Assembly: GCA_947494705.1 (NCBI GenBank)
Contig: CANLVN010000003.1
Location: 372,001-436,000, forward strand
Direction: 5' to 3'
DNA length: 64,000 nt
Source: an uncultured Erythrobacter sp.
GTDB lineage: Bacteria; Pseudomonadota; Alphaproteobacteria; Sphingomonadales; Sphingomonadaceae
Shown here: positions 7,550 through 16,479 of the stretch, piece after piece
How positions within the stretch are numbered: the stretch's first letter is position 1
Layout: the number at the start of each line of letters is the position of its first letter
Program-made: the position numbers and the translations under genes
The notes under the pieces: model-generated
Databases searched by the model: none
The model's input: the letters and a program-made list of their open reading frames with translations, nothing else
Told to the model about the DNA's origin: nothing

Positions 7550-9442
7550 ATGACCGACTTCCTGCTCCTTGCGACGATCCTCCTGGCCGTGGGCGTGATC
7601 GCGGTACCGATTGCCACCCGGTTGGGCCTTGGATCGGTGCTGGGTTACCTGATTGCCGGCATGGCGATCAGCCCGGCGCTCGGCTGGCTGGGTGTGGATG
7701 TTGTCCAGATTCAGCACTTCGCCGAGTTCGGCGTGGTGATGATGCTGTTCCTGATCGGGCTGGAACTGGAGCCAAAGAACCTGTGGGAGATGCGCACGCG
7801 CCTGCTCGGCCTTGGCGGCGGGCAGGTGTTCATCACCATCCTCGCCTTCGCGGCTGTGTCCTATTTCATCATGGGCGATGCGTGGCAGACGGCGGTAACG
7901 ATCGGGATGATCCTTGCGCTGTCGTCGACCGCGATCATCCTCCAGACACTCGATGAAAAGGGATTGATGAAGACCGAGGGCGGGCAATCCTCCTTCTCGG
8001 TCCTGTTGTTTCAGGACATTGCGGTGATCCCGATGCTGGCGCTTATCCCGCTGCTCGCAGTTCCGGAAATCGCGAGCGAAGCGGCGGCCCATGCGGGCGA
8101 GCATGCTGGCGGCGATCATGGCGGGGGCGGGATCAATATCCTCGAAGGATTGCCCGCATGGGCCGCAGCCCTTGCGACGCTCGCTGCCATCGCATTCGTC
8201 GTTTTGGCTGGCAATTACCTCACCCGCCCGATTTTCCGCTTTATCGCGATGGCGGGCCTGCGGGAGCTGTTCACGGCGACCGCCCTGTTATTCGTCACCG
8301 GCATTGCCCTTTTGATGAGCGTGGTGGGCCTTTCCCCTGCGCTGGGCACCTTTATCGCGGGCGTGGTGCTGGCCAACAGCGAATATCGCCACGAACTCGA
8401 AAGCGATGTCGAGCCGTTCAAGGGGCTGTTGCTGGGCCTGTTCTTCATCACGGTCGGAGCCGGCATCAATTTCACGCTGCTCGCGCAAAGCTGGCAGAGC
8501 GTGCTCGGCTGGACCGCCGTGCTGATCGCGACCAAGATCGCAGTGCTGTATTCGCTGGGCGGCATGTTCGGGATCAGGGGACAGGACCGTTGGCTCTTCG
8601 CCCTCGCGCTGGCGCAGGCGGGCGAGTTCGGCTTCGTCCTGCTGACCTATGCGACCGGCAATAACGTCGTGCCGCAGGCTCTCGCCGATCAGCTGCTGCT
8701 GATCGTTGCCATGTCGATGCTGGTGACGCCGCTGCTTTTCATCCTCTACGACCGCGTAATCCTGCGCAGCTTCCGAAAAGGGCGCGAGCGCGCCTTCGAC
8801 GAGATCGGGCACAGCAGCGACATCGTTCTCGCCGGGCGCGGGCGCGTGGGCGGGATCGTCGAACGGATGCTGGACATGGCCGACTACAAGGCGACCGTGA
8901 TCGACTATTCGAGCCTCCAGATAGAGCGGCTCTCCAAGTTCGGCATCCGCACCTATTACGGCGACGCGACGCGCCCCGACCTGCTCAAGTCAGCGGGGAT
9001 CGAGAAGGCGCGACTGCTGATTATCGCGATCGACGACAAGGAAGCGACCAACCGGCTGGTGAAGCACGTCGTCAAGCACTACCCGCAAGTTCACATCCTC
9101 GCACGCGCCTTCGATCGCATGCATGTTTACGAGCTGTGGTCGCTGGGCTGCCGCGACATCATCCGCGAAACCTATGACAGCTCGCTTCGCATGGGCCGTT
9201 CCGCGTTCGAGGCTCTGGGCGTCACTCCCGAACAGGCAGAGGGGATGACCCGCCTGTTCGAGGAGATGGACCGCAAGTCGATGGTCGAGATGGCCAATGC
9301 CTTCGACTTCGACACCCCGCCCTGGGAGAACGAGGAACTTATCGCACTCTCGAAGAAGCTGAGGTCAGACTGGGACCCATTGCTGCGCGACCAGATCGAC
9401 CAGATCATGGGCCGCGACGATTTGCGCGACGCGGCGGAATAG
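7550..9442 (+). CDS. CPA2 monovalent cation:proton antiporter with RCK/TrkA-N domain (KefB/KefC type)
   Basis: An inner-membrane K+/H+ antiporter-like protein. Residues 1-390 are a Na+/H+ exchanger domain with about 12 hydrophobic spans; residues 85-190 and the GLSPALGTFIAGVVLAN stretch are typical. A TrkA-N nucleotide-binding domain follows near residue 424 (LAGRGRVGGIVERM) with a GDATRPDLL motif. The length of 630 aa is normal. A His- and Gly-rich loop around residues 180-195 (HAGEHAGGDHGGGG) is unusual and could bind metal. Glutathione-gated Kef proteins protect against electrophiles, and a glutathione transferase gene lies next to it on the opposite strand, but no KefF/KefG partner is seen. 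Confidence 0.85.
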   Translation: MTDFLLLATILLAVGVIAVPIATRLGLGSVLGYLIAGMAISPALGWLGVDVVQIQHFAEFGVVMMLFLIGLELEPKNLWEMRTRLLGLGGGQVFITILAFAAVSYFIMGDAWQTAVTIGMILALSSTAIILQTLDEKGLMKTEGGQSSFSVLLFQDIAVIPMLALIPLLAVPEIASEAAAHAGEHAGGDHGGGGINILEGLPAWAAALATLAAIAFVVLAGNYLTRPIFRFIAMAGLRELFTATALLFVTGIALLMSVVGLSPALGTFIAGVVLANSEYRHELESDVEPFKGLLLGLFFITVGAGINFTLLAQSWQSVLGWTAVLIATKIAVLYSLGGMFGIRGQDRWLFALALAQAGEFGFVLLTYATGNNVVPQALADQLLLIVAMSMLVTPLLFILYDRVILRSFRKGRERAFDEIGHSSDIVLAGRGRVGGIVERMLDMADYKATVIDYSSLQIERLSKFGIRTYYGDATRPDLLKSAGIEKARLLIIAIDDKEATNRLVKHVVKHYPQVHILARAFDRMHVYELWSLGCRDIIRETYDSSLRMGRSAFEALGVTPEQAEGMTRLFEEMDRKSMVEMANAFDFDTPPWENEELIALSKKLRSDWDPLLRDQIDQIMGRDDLRDAAE

Positions 9443-9448
9443 GGCGCC

Positions 9449-10081
9449 CTAGTCCAGCTTGGGCGGCATACCCGGCTCGGCCTTGGCCATCGCGCGCTGA
9501 TACGCCTCGCGTTCCCCGATCCGCTTCAGATACGCCTTGAGGTTCGGTTTGTCGTCGATGGAGAGGCCGTTGAAGGCGCGGCTGGTGGTGAGCTGGAACA
9601 CCATCATAATGTCCGCCGTGGTCAGCTGTGAGCCGCCGAAATAGTCCGCTTCGCCCAGCCGCTTTTCCACCTGTGCCCAGGCATTGTCGACGCGAGCCTG
9701 CAGCGGCGGGGGCATGGTCGCCCCAGCATAATTCACCGCGATCTGCATCATGCCATTGGTCATGAACGTCGCGTTGGCGAAGTGGAACCAGTAGAGGTGC
9801 TCGGCGAAATCGGGATGTTCGGGACCGGGGACGAGGTCCGTATCGGGCGCGTACTTGCCGACGATATATTCGACGATCGCGCCGCTTTCGCCCAGCACGG
9901 TGTCGCCATCCTCGATCACCGGTGCAATCTGCATCGGGTGGATCGCCTTTAGCTCTGGCGGAGCGAGCCGCGTTTCGGGGTCGCGATTGTAGAGCTTCAG
10001 GTCGTAATCCAGTCCCAGCTCCTCGCACAGCCAGACGATGCGTTCGGATTGCGAAATGCGAAGGTGGTGGATGGTCAGCAT
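9449..10081 (-). CDS. Glutathione S-transferase family protein
   Basis: A cytosolic GST with an N-terminal thioredoxin-like domain: MLTIHHLRISQSERIVWLCEELG carries the Ser/Arg glutathione-site residues, and GESGAIVEYI is the SNAIL-type motif at about residues 65-75. An all-alpha C-terminal domain contains LTTADIMMVFQL. The length is 210 aa. I start at ATG 10081, behind GAGGAAAG, rather than the upstream candidate at 10099. The gene converges on the antiporter gene with a 6-bp gap. Substrate unknown. Confidence 0.85.
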   Translation of the reverse strand: MLTIHHLRISQSERIVWLCEELGLDYDLKLYNRDPETRLAPPELKAIHPMQIAPVIEDGDTVLGESGAIVEYIVGKYAPDTDLVPGPEHPDFAEHLYWFHFANATFMTNGMMQIAVNYAGATMPPPLQARVDNAWAQVEKRLGEADYFGGSQLTTADIMMVFQLTTSRAFNGLSIDDKPNLKAYLKRIGEREAYQRAMAKAEPGMPPKLD

Positions 10082-10125
10082 ATGGGTCTTTCCTCTCAAA
10101 CAGGCGCGGTGAGCTTGCGCCTTGT

Positions 10126-10638
10126 CTAGCCGATTGCGGTGCAGTCGAAAGCGATATTGGTGATCCGCCCGCGATCGCGCCCGACAATATCCGCGGTGAA
10201 GCCGGGTCCGTCCGGGTTGGGCGCCAACTGGATGATCCGGCCTGAAGAGATCAGCAGCGTCTGCTTGATATCGCGTCCGGCCTTGGTGAGCAGCTTGCTC
10301 GATATCGTTTCCGAATAGGTGGAGCCTAGCGGGGACGTGAGCACGATCTCGGAATTGGCGAAGTCGACCTTCAGCGCGTTTTCGGACGGCATGTTACCGC
10401 CCTGTTCGCGCGCCGGGTTGTAGGCGCTCAGGGTCGTACCGGTGCATTGCAAGCCGGTGTGCCGCTGCCAGACGGGGTTTGGAACCGAGACGTCATCGCT
10501 CTGGGCCCCCAGAACCGCCACCGTATCATCGGCCCTCTCGATATGACGATATTCGGCTTGGGCCAGAGCCGGTCCCGCCAGCGCCGCCAATGCAAGAACC
10601 GTGGTGGTCGAAGCGGTGCGAGCTGCAAGGCTGAGCAT
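10126..10638 (-). CDS. Secreted hypothetical protein, 170 aa
   Basis: The signal peptide (residues 1-26, ending AGPALAQA) is clear, so the product is periplasmic or exported. The mature part has two Cys (LQCTG and FDCTA) that could form a disulfide and is otherwise polar and beta-rich. I recognise no family. The start is ATG 10638, behind AGGGGG. The gene is 44 bp upstream of the GST gene on the same strand and may be co-transcribed with it. The frame is convincing because of the export signal and normal codon use. Confidence 0.7.
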   Translation of the reverse strand: MLSLAARTASTTTVLALAALAGPALAQAEYRHIERADDTVAVLGAQSDDVSVPNPVWQRHTGLQCTGTTLSAYNPAREQGGNMPSENALKVDFANSEIVLTSPLGSTYSETISSKLLTKAGRDIKQTLLISSGRIIQLAPNPDGPGFTADIVGRDRGRITNIAFDCTAIG

Positions 10639-10813
10639 GCTGTATCCCCCTGATCTAATGAAGTTTCGCGCAGGCCTATGACTCACAATGACGGGAAACG
10701 CAAAGCGGAGCTGGGCTCGTCCGCGTTGAACGTCGATATCGCCGAGGCACTCGGCCGATCCAAGTGGTGCGGTTGCGCTTGTGACACCACATGAAGCCGA
10801 AGCGATCTTGCCC

Positions 10814-12376
10814 TCATTCGCCCCGTGCCCAGCCTTTTCTCGCCGGGGTCAGGCTTTCCAGAAACCTCTGCGCGCTGTCGAGATATTCGCTTTGCTTATC
10901 CTCGCCCATCCGGTCCCAGTTCGAATAGATCCGGCCCACGCGGTGATTGCTTTCGAGCCGGTCGCGATGACGGTCCATGAAGTGCCAGTAGAGCGGATTG
11001 AACGGGCAGGCGTCCTCGCCGGTTTTCTTGCTGACCGAGTATCTGCATTCCTTGCAGTAATTGCTCATCTTGTTGATGTAATTGCCTGATGCCGCATAGG
11101 GTTTTGTCGCCAATTGCCCCCCGTCGGCATAGAGGATCATCGCGCTGACATTGGGCAGCTCGACCCACTCATAGGCATCGGCATAAACGACCAGGTACCA
11201 GTCCTGCACCTCGCGCGGATCGATCCCGGCGAGAAGGCAGAAATTGCCGAGCACCATAAGCCTCTGGATATGGTGAGCATGGGCGTTGTCGCGGGTCGAG
11301 CGGATGCAGTCGGCAAGGCAGCGCATGTCGGTTTCGCCGGTCCAGAAGAACTCGGGCAGGCCGCGCTGCGCGTTCAGCTTGTTGTCGCTGGCGAGGCCCG
11401 GCATGTTCAGCCAGTAGAAGCCGCGAATATATTCGCGCCAGCCGATCAACTGGCGAATGAAACCCTCGACCGAATTGATCGGCGCGCGGCCTTCTTCATA
11501 GGCTTTCTGCGCAAGCTCGCACAGGTCGATGGGATCGAGCAGGCCAAGGTTGATGCTGGTCGAAAGCATCGAATGGTACATGTCGTCCTGCCCATGGACC
11601 ATCGCGTCCTGAAAGGGTCCGAACTTCTCGATACGCTCGGCGAAAAAGGCATCGGCGGCTTTCTCGGCCGCGTCGCGGGTGACGGGCCAGCGGAAATTTT
11701 CAAGGCTGCCGAAATGGTCGGCGAAGCGGTCCTCGACCAGCTCGATCACCTCGCGGGTGATGGCGTCCGGCTCGAACTTTGCGACCGGCGGCGGGGCCAT
11801 GTCGTCCTTGGGCGGCTTGCGATTGTCGTGATCGTAGTTCCAGTCGCCGCCCTCCGGCTTGCCATCCTCTGTCATCAGGATGCCAGTCTTGCGGCGCATT
11901 TCCCGGTAAAAATGCTCCATGGTGAGGTGCTTGCGATCTTCGGCCCACTCGCGGAATTCGGCGTGCGAGCAGACGAACCGGTCGTCCGGTAGGATTTCAA
12001 CCGCGCAGTCAAACTTGTCGGGCCATTCCTCGATCGCTTGCTGGACACGCCATTCGCCCGCCTCGACCACGCGAACCGTTTCCGGAGAATGCCGTTCGAT
12101 GGCGCGCGCGACTTCGCCGGTGAAGCTGCCCGCATTGTCATCATCGTCGAGCTTCACGTAGTCGACGCTCCAGCCGGCATCTTCCATCTCGGCGGCAAAG
12201 TGGCGCATCGCGGAGAAGATCAGCGCGATCTTCTGTTTGTGGTGTTTGACGTAGGTCGCCTCATCCCAGACCTCCATCATCAGGATGACGCTGTCATCCT
12301 TGGTCTGCCCGCGAAGGCTCGCAAGAGTGCGGTTCAGCTGGTCGCCGAGGATAGGGATCAGGGTTTTGACGGTCAT
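10814..12376 (-). CDS. FeS-BCP / CryPro photolyase (PhrB-like, probable (6-4) photolyase)
   Basis: A photolyase-related flavoprotein of the iron-sulfur bacterial cryptochrome/photolyase group; characterised members (Agrobacterium PhrB, Rhodobacter CryB) bind FAD, a lumazine antenna and a 4Fe-4S cluster. The N-terminus (LIPILGDQLNRTLASL) is the family's Rossmann-like start. The cluster ligands are likely C353, C441, C444 and C457 (NYCKECRYS and EDACPFNPLYW). The length of 520 aa is normal. It lies 62 bp downstream of a LOV-histidine kinase gene on the same strand, a plausible light-response pair. Whether it repairs (6-4) lesions or acts as a cryptochrome cannot be told from the sequence. Confidence 0.9.
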   Translation of the reverse strand: MTVKTLIPILGDQLNRTLASLRGQTKDDSVILMMEVWDEATYVKHHKQKIALIFSAMRHFAAEMEDAGWSVDYVKLDDDDNAGSFTGEVARAIERHSPETVRVVEAGEWRVQQAIEEWPDKFDCAVEILPDDRFVCSHAEFREWAEDRKHLTMEHFYREMRRKTGILMTEDGKPEGGDWNYDHDNRKPPKDDMAPPPVAKFEPDAITREVIELVEDRFADHFGSLENFRWPVTRDAAEKAADAFFAERIEKFGPFQDAMVHGQDDMYHSMLSTSINLGLLDPIDLCELAQKAYEEGRAPINSVEGFIRQLIGWREYIRGFYWLNMPGLASDNKLNAQRGLPEFFWTGETDMRCLADCIRSTRDNAHAHHIQRLMVLGNFCLLAGIDPREVQDWYLVVYADAYEWVELPNVSAMILYADGGQLATKPYAASGNYINKMSNYCKECRYSVSKKTGEDACPFNPLYWHFMDRHRDRLESNHRVGRIYSNWDRMGEDKQSEYLDSAQRFLESLTPARKGWARGE

Positions 12377-12438
12377 GGCGACCTAACGCGTAACCTCGGC
12401 CTCGGTGCCACCGATACCGATGCGAAAGCTGCAACCCC

Positions 12439-13497
12439 CTAATCTAGGACGCGCAACTTCGTCTTGGGGATCGCGAGATAGACAGTCGTGCCATCGGAAC
12501 TGCTCTTTACATTCAGATCCGCGCCCAACCGCTTGGCGAGGTCGCGCACGATCCGTGCGCCAAGATTGCCTTCCTGCGGCCAGTTGGAGCCTTCGGGAAG
12601 CCCCTTGCCATCGTCGCAGACTTCCAGGCACAGGACATCCTCCTCGTGGTCCCAGAGACGCACCTTGATTTCGCCCTCCTGCCCTTCGTCGAAGGCATGT
12701 TGCATGGCGTTGGTCAGCAATTCGGACAAAAGCAGGCCGACATGCGAGGCCGCATCGATCGAGGCGTCGAAGCTCTCGGTGTCGATGTTGATGCGCACTT
12801 CACGCTGGCCGTCGAGCAAGTTGAGCGCGCTGCAAACGCGCGAAACGTAGGAGCCAAGCGCAATCTTGGACTTTGTCGCCCCGGCACCCTTGCTAAAGCT
12901 GTCATACAGCAGGTTGAGCGCTTCGACCCGGTTGGCAAGCACGCCGAGCGAGGCCTGCGGATCGGTCGCGCGCTTCGCTTCCATCCGGATCAGCGCGAGG
13001 AGCATCGCGAGGTGGTTCTTGACGCGATGCTGGACCTCGCGCAGCGATTCATCGAGTGCGCGCGCCTCGCCTTCGAAATCGAAGGTTTCGGGCTGGGGCG
13101 ACTGGATACCGAGGAAGTGGGTGACAGTCCCGTCCGAGCCCTTCAGCGGCGAAAGGAGGAGGCGGTTGAGAAATCGCGTTCCATCGGCGCGGTAATTGAT
13201 AATGTCGACAGCCACGTCGGACTTGGCTTCGATCGCGGCGCGCAGCTTCTCGCGCGCTTCCGGAGAGGTTTCTTCACCTTGCAGGAAGCGGCAATTCCGG
13301 CCGATGGCTGCTGCCGAGGAATAGCCGGTCATCCGCTCGAACGCGGAATTCACGTAGATCAGCGGGTTGTCGTCAAGTCGTGCGTCGGACAGGGCGATGG
13401 AGAAGGGCAGAGTCTCCATCGACGTACGCGAAATTCCTTCGGGAACGTCAGGCGGATTGTCCGGGTCGAATGCCCGGACGTTCATGCCCTCTTCCAT
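12439..13497 (-). CDS. LOV-domain blue-light sensor histidine kinase (HWE/HisKA_2 type)
   Basis: A soluble photoreceptor kinase with the same architecture and nearly the same length as Erythrobacter litoralis EL368. The N-terminal LOV/PAS domain has the flavin-binding motif GRNCRFLQG (66-74), with C69 the expected photoadduct cysteine, and NYRADGTRFLNRL further on. The kinase part has the phospho-acceptor H157 in REVQHRVKNH, the N-box LSELLTNAMQHAF (N263) and DDGKGLP (295-301). LOV-HWE kinases commonly feed the PhyR-NepR-EcfG stress pathway. I start at ATG 13497; ATG 13485 and a TTG at 13542 are alternatives. It follows priA on the same strand and precedes the photolyase gene. Confidence 0.9.
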   Translation of the reverse strand: MEEGMNVRAFDPDNPPDVPEGISRTSMETLPFSIALSDARLDDNPLIYVNSAFERMTGYSSAAAIGRNCRFLQGEETSPEAREKLRAAIEAKSDVAVDIINYRADGTRFLNRLLLSPLKGSDGTVTHFLGIQSPQPETFDFEGEARALDESLREVQHRVKNHLAMLLALIRMEAKRATDPQASLGVLANRVEALNLLYDSFSKGAGATKSKIALGSYVSRVCSALNLLDGQREVRINIDTESFDASIDAASHVGLLLSELLTNAMQHAFDEGQEGEIKVRLWDHEEDVLCLEVCDDGKGLPEGSNWPQEGNLGARIVRDLAKRLGADLNVKSSSDGTTVYLAIPKTKLRVLD

Positions 13498-13524
13498 GTC
13501 ACTCACGTGTATTCTCCATCGATA

Positions 13525-13539
13525 TATTGCCGGGCAATA
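13525..13539. promoter_or_regulatory. Perfect palindrome upstream of the LOV-kinase gene
   Basis: TATTGCC-g-GGCAATA is a perfect 7-bp inverted repeat 28-42 bp before the kinase ATG, in the short A+T-rich gap after priA. It looks like a dimeric regulator's operator; the binding protein is unknown. Confidence 0.35.
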
Positions 13540-13553
13540 CAAAATTTTTCATT

Positions 13554-15719
13554 TTATACAAACGAGTATGGATCGATATCAACGCCGACACGGATGCCTG
13601 GCGGAAAGTCCTGCGTATCGAGCCAGTCGCGCAAAGTGGCCTGAAGATTGGCGCTTCGCCTCGCGTTTACAAGAAAGCGATAGCGATAGCGGTTTCGCAG
13701 CAGCGCCATGGGCGCAGGCGCCGGGCCGAGGATCATTACATCGTCGAGATGCGGCCGGGTGTCGCCCAGTCGCGCGGCGGATTGCCGAGCTTCGCGTTCG
13801 TCTTCGGACGACAGGATGATCTGCGCCCAGCGGCCGAAGGGCGGGGCGCCCGCATCGCGGCGTGCTTCCGTCTCGGCCTCGTAGAAAGCGTCCCGGTCGC
13901 CATCGGCCAGTGCGGCGATCACGGCGGCTTCGGGGTGGCGGGTCTGGATCAGCACTTCGCCCGGCTTTGACCCGCGCCCTGCGCGCCCGGCGACCTGCGC
14001 GACTTGCTGGTAGGTGCGCTCTGCCGCGCGCAGGTCCCCGCCTTCCAGGCCGAGATCGGCATCGACCACGCCCACAAGCGTCAGCTCGGTAAAGTGAAAC
14101 CCCTTGGTCACGAGCTGCGTGCCGACGATCACGTCGATGGCCTTTGCCTGCACCTGTGCGAGAAACTCAGCCGCGCGTTCGGGCGTGCCGAGCGTGTCGG
14201 AGGTGGCGACCGAAACGCGCGCTTCGGGGAAAAGCGCCGCGACCTCGTCGGCGATGCGTTCGACACCGGGACCGCAGGCGACGAGGCAGTCCGCCTCGCC
14301 GCATTCCGGGCAAGCCTGCGGCGGGCGCGTTTCCAGCCCGCAATGGTGGCATGCGAGCCGCGAGGACAGTCGGTGTTCGACCAGCCACGCGCTGCAGTTC
14401 GGACACTGAAAGCGATGACCGCAATTGCGGCACAATGTCAGCGGCGCATACCCACGCCGGTTGAGGAACAGGAGCGACTGCTCTCCGGCCTCCAGCCGCG
14501 CCTCGATCCCTTCGATAAGTGGCGCGGCGAGCCATTGACCGCTCGCGGGCTTCTCGATCGTGAGGTCGACCAGTTTGATCTCGGGCAGTTGTGCGCCGCC
14601 GAAACGGCTCGGCAATTCGAGCTTCGTGTAAGTCCCGCTATTCGCCATGTGCAGGCTTTCAAGCGCCGGGGTCGCGCTCGCCAGCACGACCGGGATACCC
14701 TCGAACCGCGCGCGCATCACGGAGACGTCGCGGGCGTTGTAGCGCACGCCGTCATCCTGCTTGAAACTGATTTCGTGCGCTTCGTCGACGACGATCAGGC
14801 CGAGATTGGCATAGGGCAGGAACAGCGCCGAGCGTGCGCCGACAATGACCTGCGCGGAGCCTTCCGCAATGGCCCGCCACGCCCGCCGCCGCTCGGTCGA
14901 CTTGAGCGAGGAATGCCACTGGACCGGTGCGGCGCCGAAGCGGTCCTCGAAACGGGAGAGAAAATTCTCGGTCAGCGCGATTTCCGGCAGAAGGACAAGC
15001 ACCTGCCTGCCCATCCGGATCGCCTCGGCCACCGGCTCGAAATAGGTTTCGGTCTTGCCCGATCCGGTGACGCCATCGAGCAGGAACGGCTCAAAGCTTC
15101 GCGCCTCGACCGCCTCGACCAGAGTTTTCGCCACGCGCATCTGGTCTTCGGACAGGGCGGGCTGGTGGTAGTCGGGATCGGCGGGAGGGTAAGGGCGGTC
15201 GATGGCGACCTCCACCGGTTCGATCACGCCCTGGTTGACCAGGCCGCGCAAGACCCCCTCGGACACGCCCGCTATGCCGGAAAGTTCGCGGATCGTCCCC
15301 TGTTCGCCCTCCAGCGCTTCGATCGCGGTAATGCGCTGCGGGGTCATGCGCTCGGGCGTGCCGCCCGACAGCCGGTATTCCGTCATCGTCGTAGGCCCGC
15401 CCAGCGCTCCGCCGCTCGACAGCACCATCCGCGCCACGCTGGCAAGGGGTGCGCAATAATAGTCGGCGGTCCACTCGATCAGACGGCGCAGCGGAGCGGA
15501 CAGGGGAGGGACCGGCACGACTTCCCGAAGCGCGCGCAGCTTTTTCGCGTCCACTTCGACGCCGGGCAAGCGCCCTTCGTCCCACACGATCCCCGTCACC
15601 GTTCGCGGCCCGAGAGGCGCGACCACCACGCTGCCTGCTTCCACGCGCATCCCTTCGGCCAGCTTGTAGTCGAGCGGGCCAAGTGCAGCATTCAGGACGA
15701 GTAGTCGGACGCGGTTCAT
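13554..15719 (-). CDS. priA: Primosomal protein N' (replication restart helicase PriA)
   Basis: PriA is the 3'-5' helicase that reloads the replisome at stalled forks. Present are the Walker A GVTGSGKTE, the DEAH-type box VVDEAHE, and the zinc-binding insert with paired cysteines (CRNCGHRFQCPNC and CHHCGLETRPPQACPECG). The C-terminal helicase motif QVAQVAGRAGRG follows. I start at ATG 15719 (MNRVRLLVLN), giving 721 aa, the usual size; a longer frame to 15758 runs into the divergent promoter region. The gene is transcribed away from the DUF4197 gene and toward the LOV-kinase gene. Confidence 0.95.
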   Translation of the reverse strand: MNRVRLLVLNAALGPLDYKLAEGMRVEAGSVVVAPLGPRTVTGIVWDEGRLPGVEVDAKKLRALREVVPVPPLSAPLRRLIEWTADYYCAPLASVARMVLSSGGALGGPTTMTEYRLSGGTPERMTPQRITAIEALEGEQGTIRELSGIAGVSEGVLRGLVNQGVIEPVEVAIDRPYPPADPDYHQPALSEDQMRVAKTLVEAVEARSFEPFLLDGVTGSGKTETYFEPVAEAIRMGRQVLVLLPEIALTENFLSRFEDRFGAAPVQWHSSLKSTERRRAWRAIAEGSAQVIVGARSALFLPYANLGLIVVDEAHEISFKQDDGVRYNARDVSVMRARFEGIPVVLASATPALESLHMANSGTYTKLELPSRFGGAQLPEIKLVDLTIEKPASGQWLAAPLIEGIEARLEAGEQSLLFLNRRGYAPLTLCRNCGHRFQCPNCSAWLVEHRLSSRLACHHCGLETRPPQACPECGEADCLVACGPGVERIADEVAALFPEARVSVATSDTLGTPERAAEFLAQVQAKAIDVIVGTQLVTKGFHFTELTLVGVVDADLGLEGGDLRAAERTYQQVAQVAGRAGRGSKPGEVLIQTRHPEAAVIAALADGDRDAFYEAETEARRDAGAPPFGRWAQIILSSEDEREARQSAARLGDTRPHLDDVMILGPAPAPMALLRNRYRYRFLVNARRSANLQATLRDWLDTQDFPPGIRVGVDIDPYSFV

Positions 15720-15720
15720 C

Positions 15721-15746
15721 GGAACCCGAACATAGTGGCGGGCGTT
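15721..15746 (+). promoter_or_regulatory. EcfG-type general stress promoter upstream of the DUF4197 gene
   Basis: GGAAC (15721-15725), a 17-bp spacer and CGTT (15743-15746) match exactly the GGAAC-N16/17-CGTT consensus of alphaproteobacterial EcfG promoters. The ATG of the next gene is 27 bp downstream. It also argues against the upstream GTG at 15735 as start codon, because that lies inside the promoter. Confidence 0.7.
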
Positions 15747-15773
15747 TCGAGTTACCACGAGAGGATGCGAGAT

Positions 15774-16469
15774 ATGACCGGACTGTTCGATACCCCCACC
15801 AGCCGCAGGGCGATGTTCCGGGGGACCGCGGGCGCTGCCCTTTTGATCACGATCCCCGCTTGCACCGGCTATGCGCCGTGGAGCCTTGAAGAAGCGATCC
15901 GCCGGTTGCTGCTGCGCTCGTCCGAGAATGCCTTTGCTCGCCTGACCGAGCCCGATGGCTTTTGGGACGATCAGGTCGCACGGCTTGGGCTGTCGAACCT
16001 GCTGGGAACGCGCGGCGATGTGGTGGCGCGGATCCTGACTTCGGCGCTTTTCAAGGATCGGCTCGAAGGGGAGTTTGCCGATATCGCCATTGAAGGGTCA
16101 TATCGCGCAGCGCCCATCGTTGCCGATGCCGTGCGGGTGATCGGCCTCAGGAACGCGGTCGACCTCGTTCGCGGTGGGCCTCAAGCAGCAACCACAGCAT
16201 TGCGCGGAGAGATGGGCGGCCAGTTGATCGATGCCATGGTGCCCGAACTGGGCGAAGCGATCCGCGTGGCGTCGGACCCGCTGGTCGCCGAACTGCTCAA
16301 CGCCGCCACCGGCGCGAATGTCGGCGGTATCGCACAAAGGCTGGCTGGCAATATCGACGATGCGATCTGGAGAGAGATCGGCGTCGAGGAAGCCGCGATC
16401 CGCGCCAATCCGCAAGCCACCGGCGATCCGGCGCTTATCGAAGTATTCGGTACCGGCGCGCGGTACTGA
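15774..16469 (+). CDS. DUF4197 domain-containing exported protein
   Basis: A 231-aa protein of the DUF4197 family, function unknown. The N-terminus has an arginine pair and hydrophobic stretch (SRRAMFRGTAGAALLITIP) ending in Ala-Cys, which could be read by the Tat system and/or as a lipobox, so it is probably a membrane-anchored periplasmic protein. The rest is alpha-helical with many Ala/Gly/Ile (LLRSSENAFARL, IAQRLAGNIDDAIW). I chose ATG 15774, preceded by AGAGG at suitable distance; ATG 15765 is too close to it. An exact EcfG-type promoter lies just upstream, so general stress induction is likely. Confidence 0.8.
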   Translation: MTGLFDTPTSRRAMFRGTAGAALLITIPACTGYAPWSLEEAIRRLLLRSSENAFARLTEPDGFWDDQVARLGLSNLLGTRGDVVARILTSALFKDRLEGEFADIAIEGSYRAAPIVADAVRVIGLRNAVDLVRGGPQAATTALRGEMGGQLIDAMVPELGEAIRVASDPLVAELLNAATGANVGGIAQRLAGNIDDAIWREIGVEEAAIRANPQATGDPALIEVFGTGARY

Positions 16470-16479
16470 GCAAGGCGTC

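Noticed and set aside
14004..15704. A 566-codon open frame opposite priA
   Set aside because: It is the antisense shadow of priA, which has all its helicase motifs; the antisense product has no domain.
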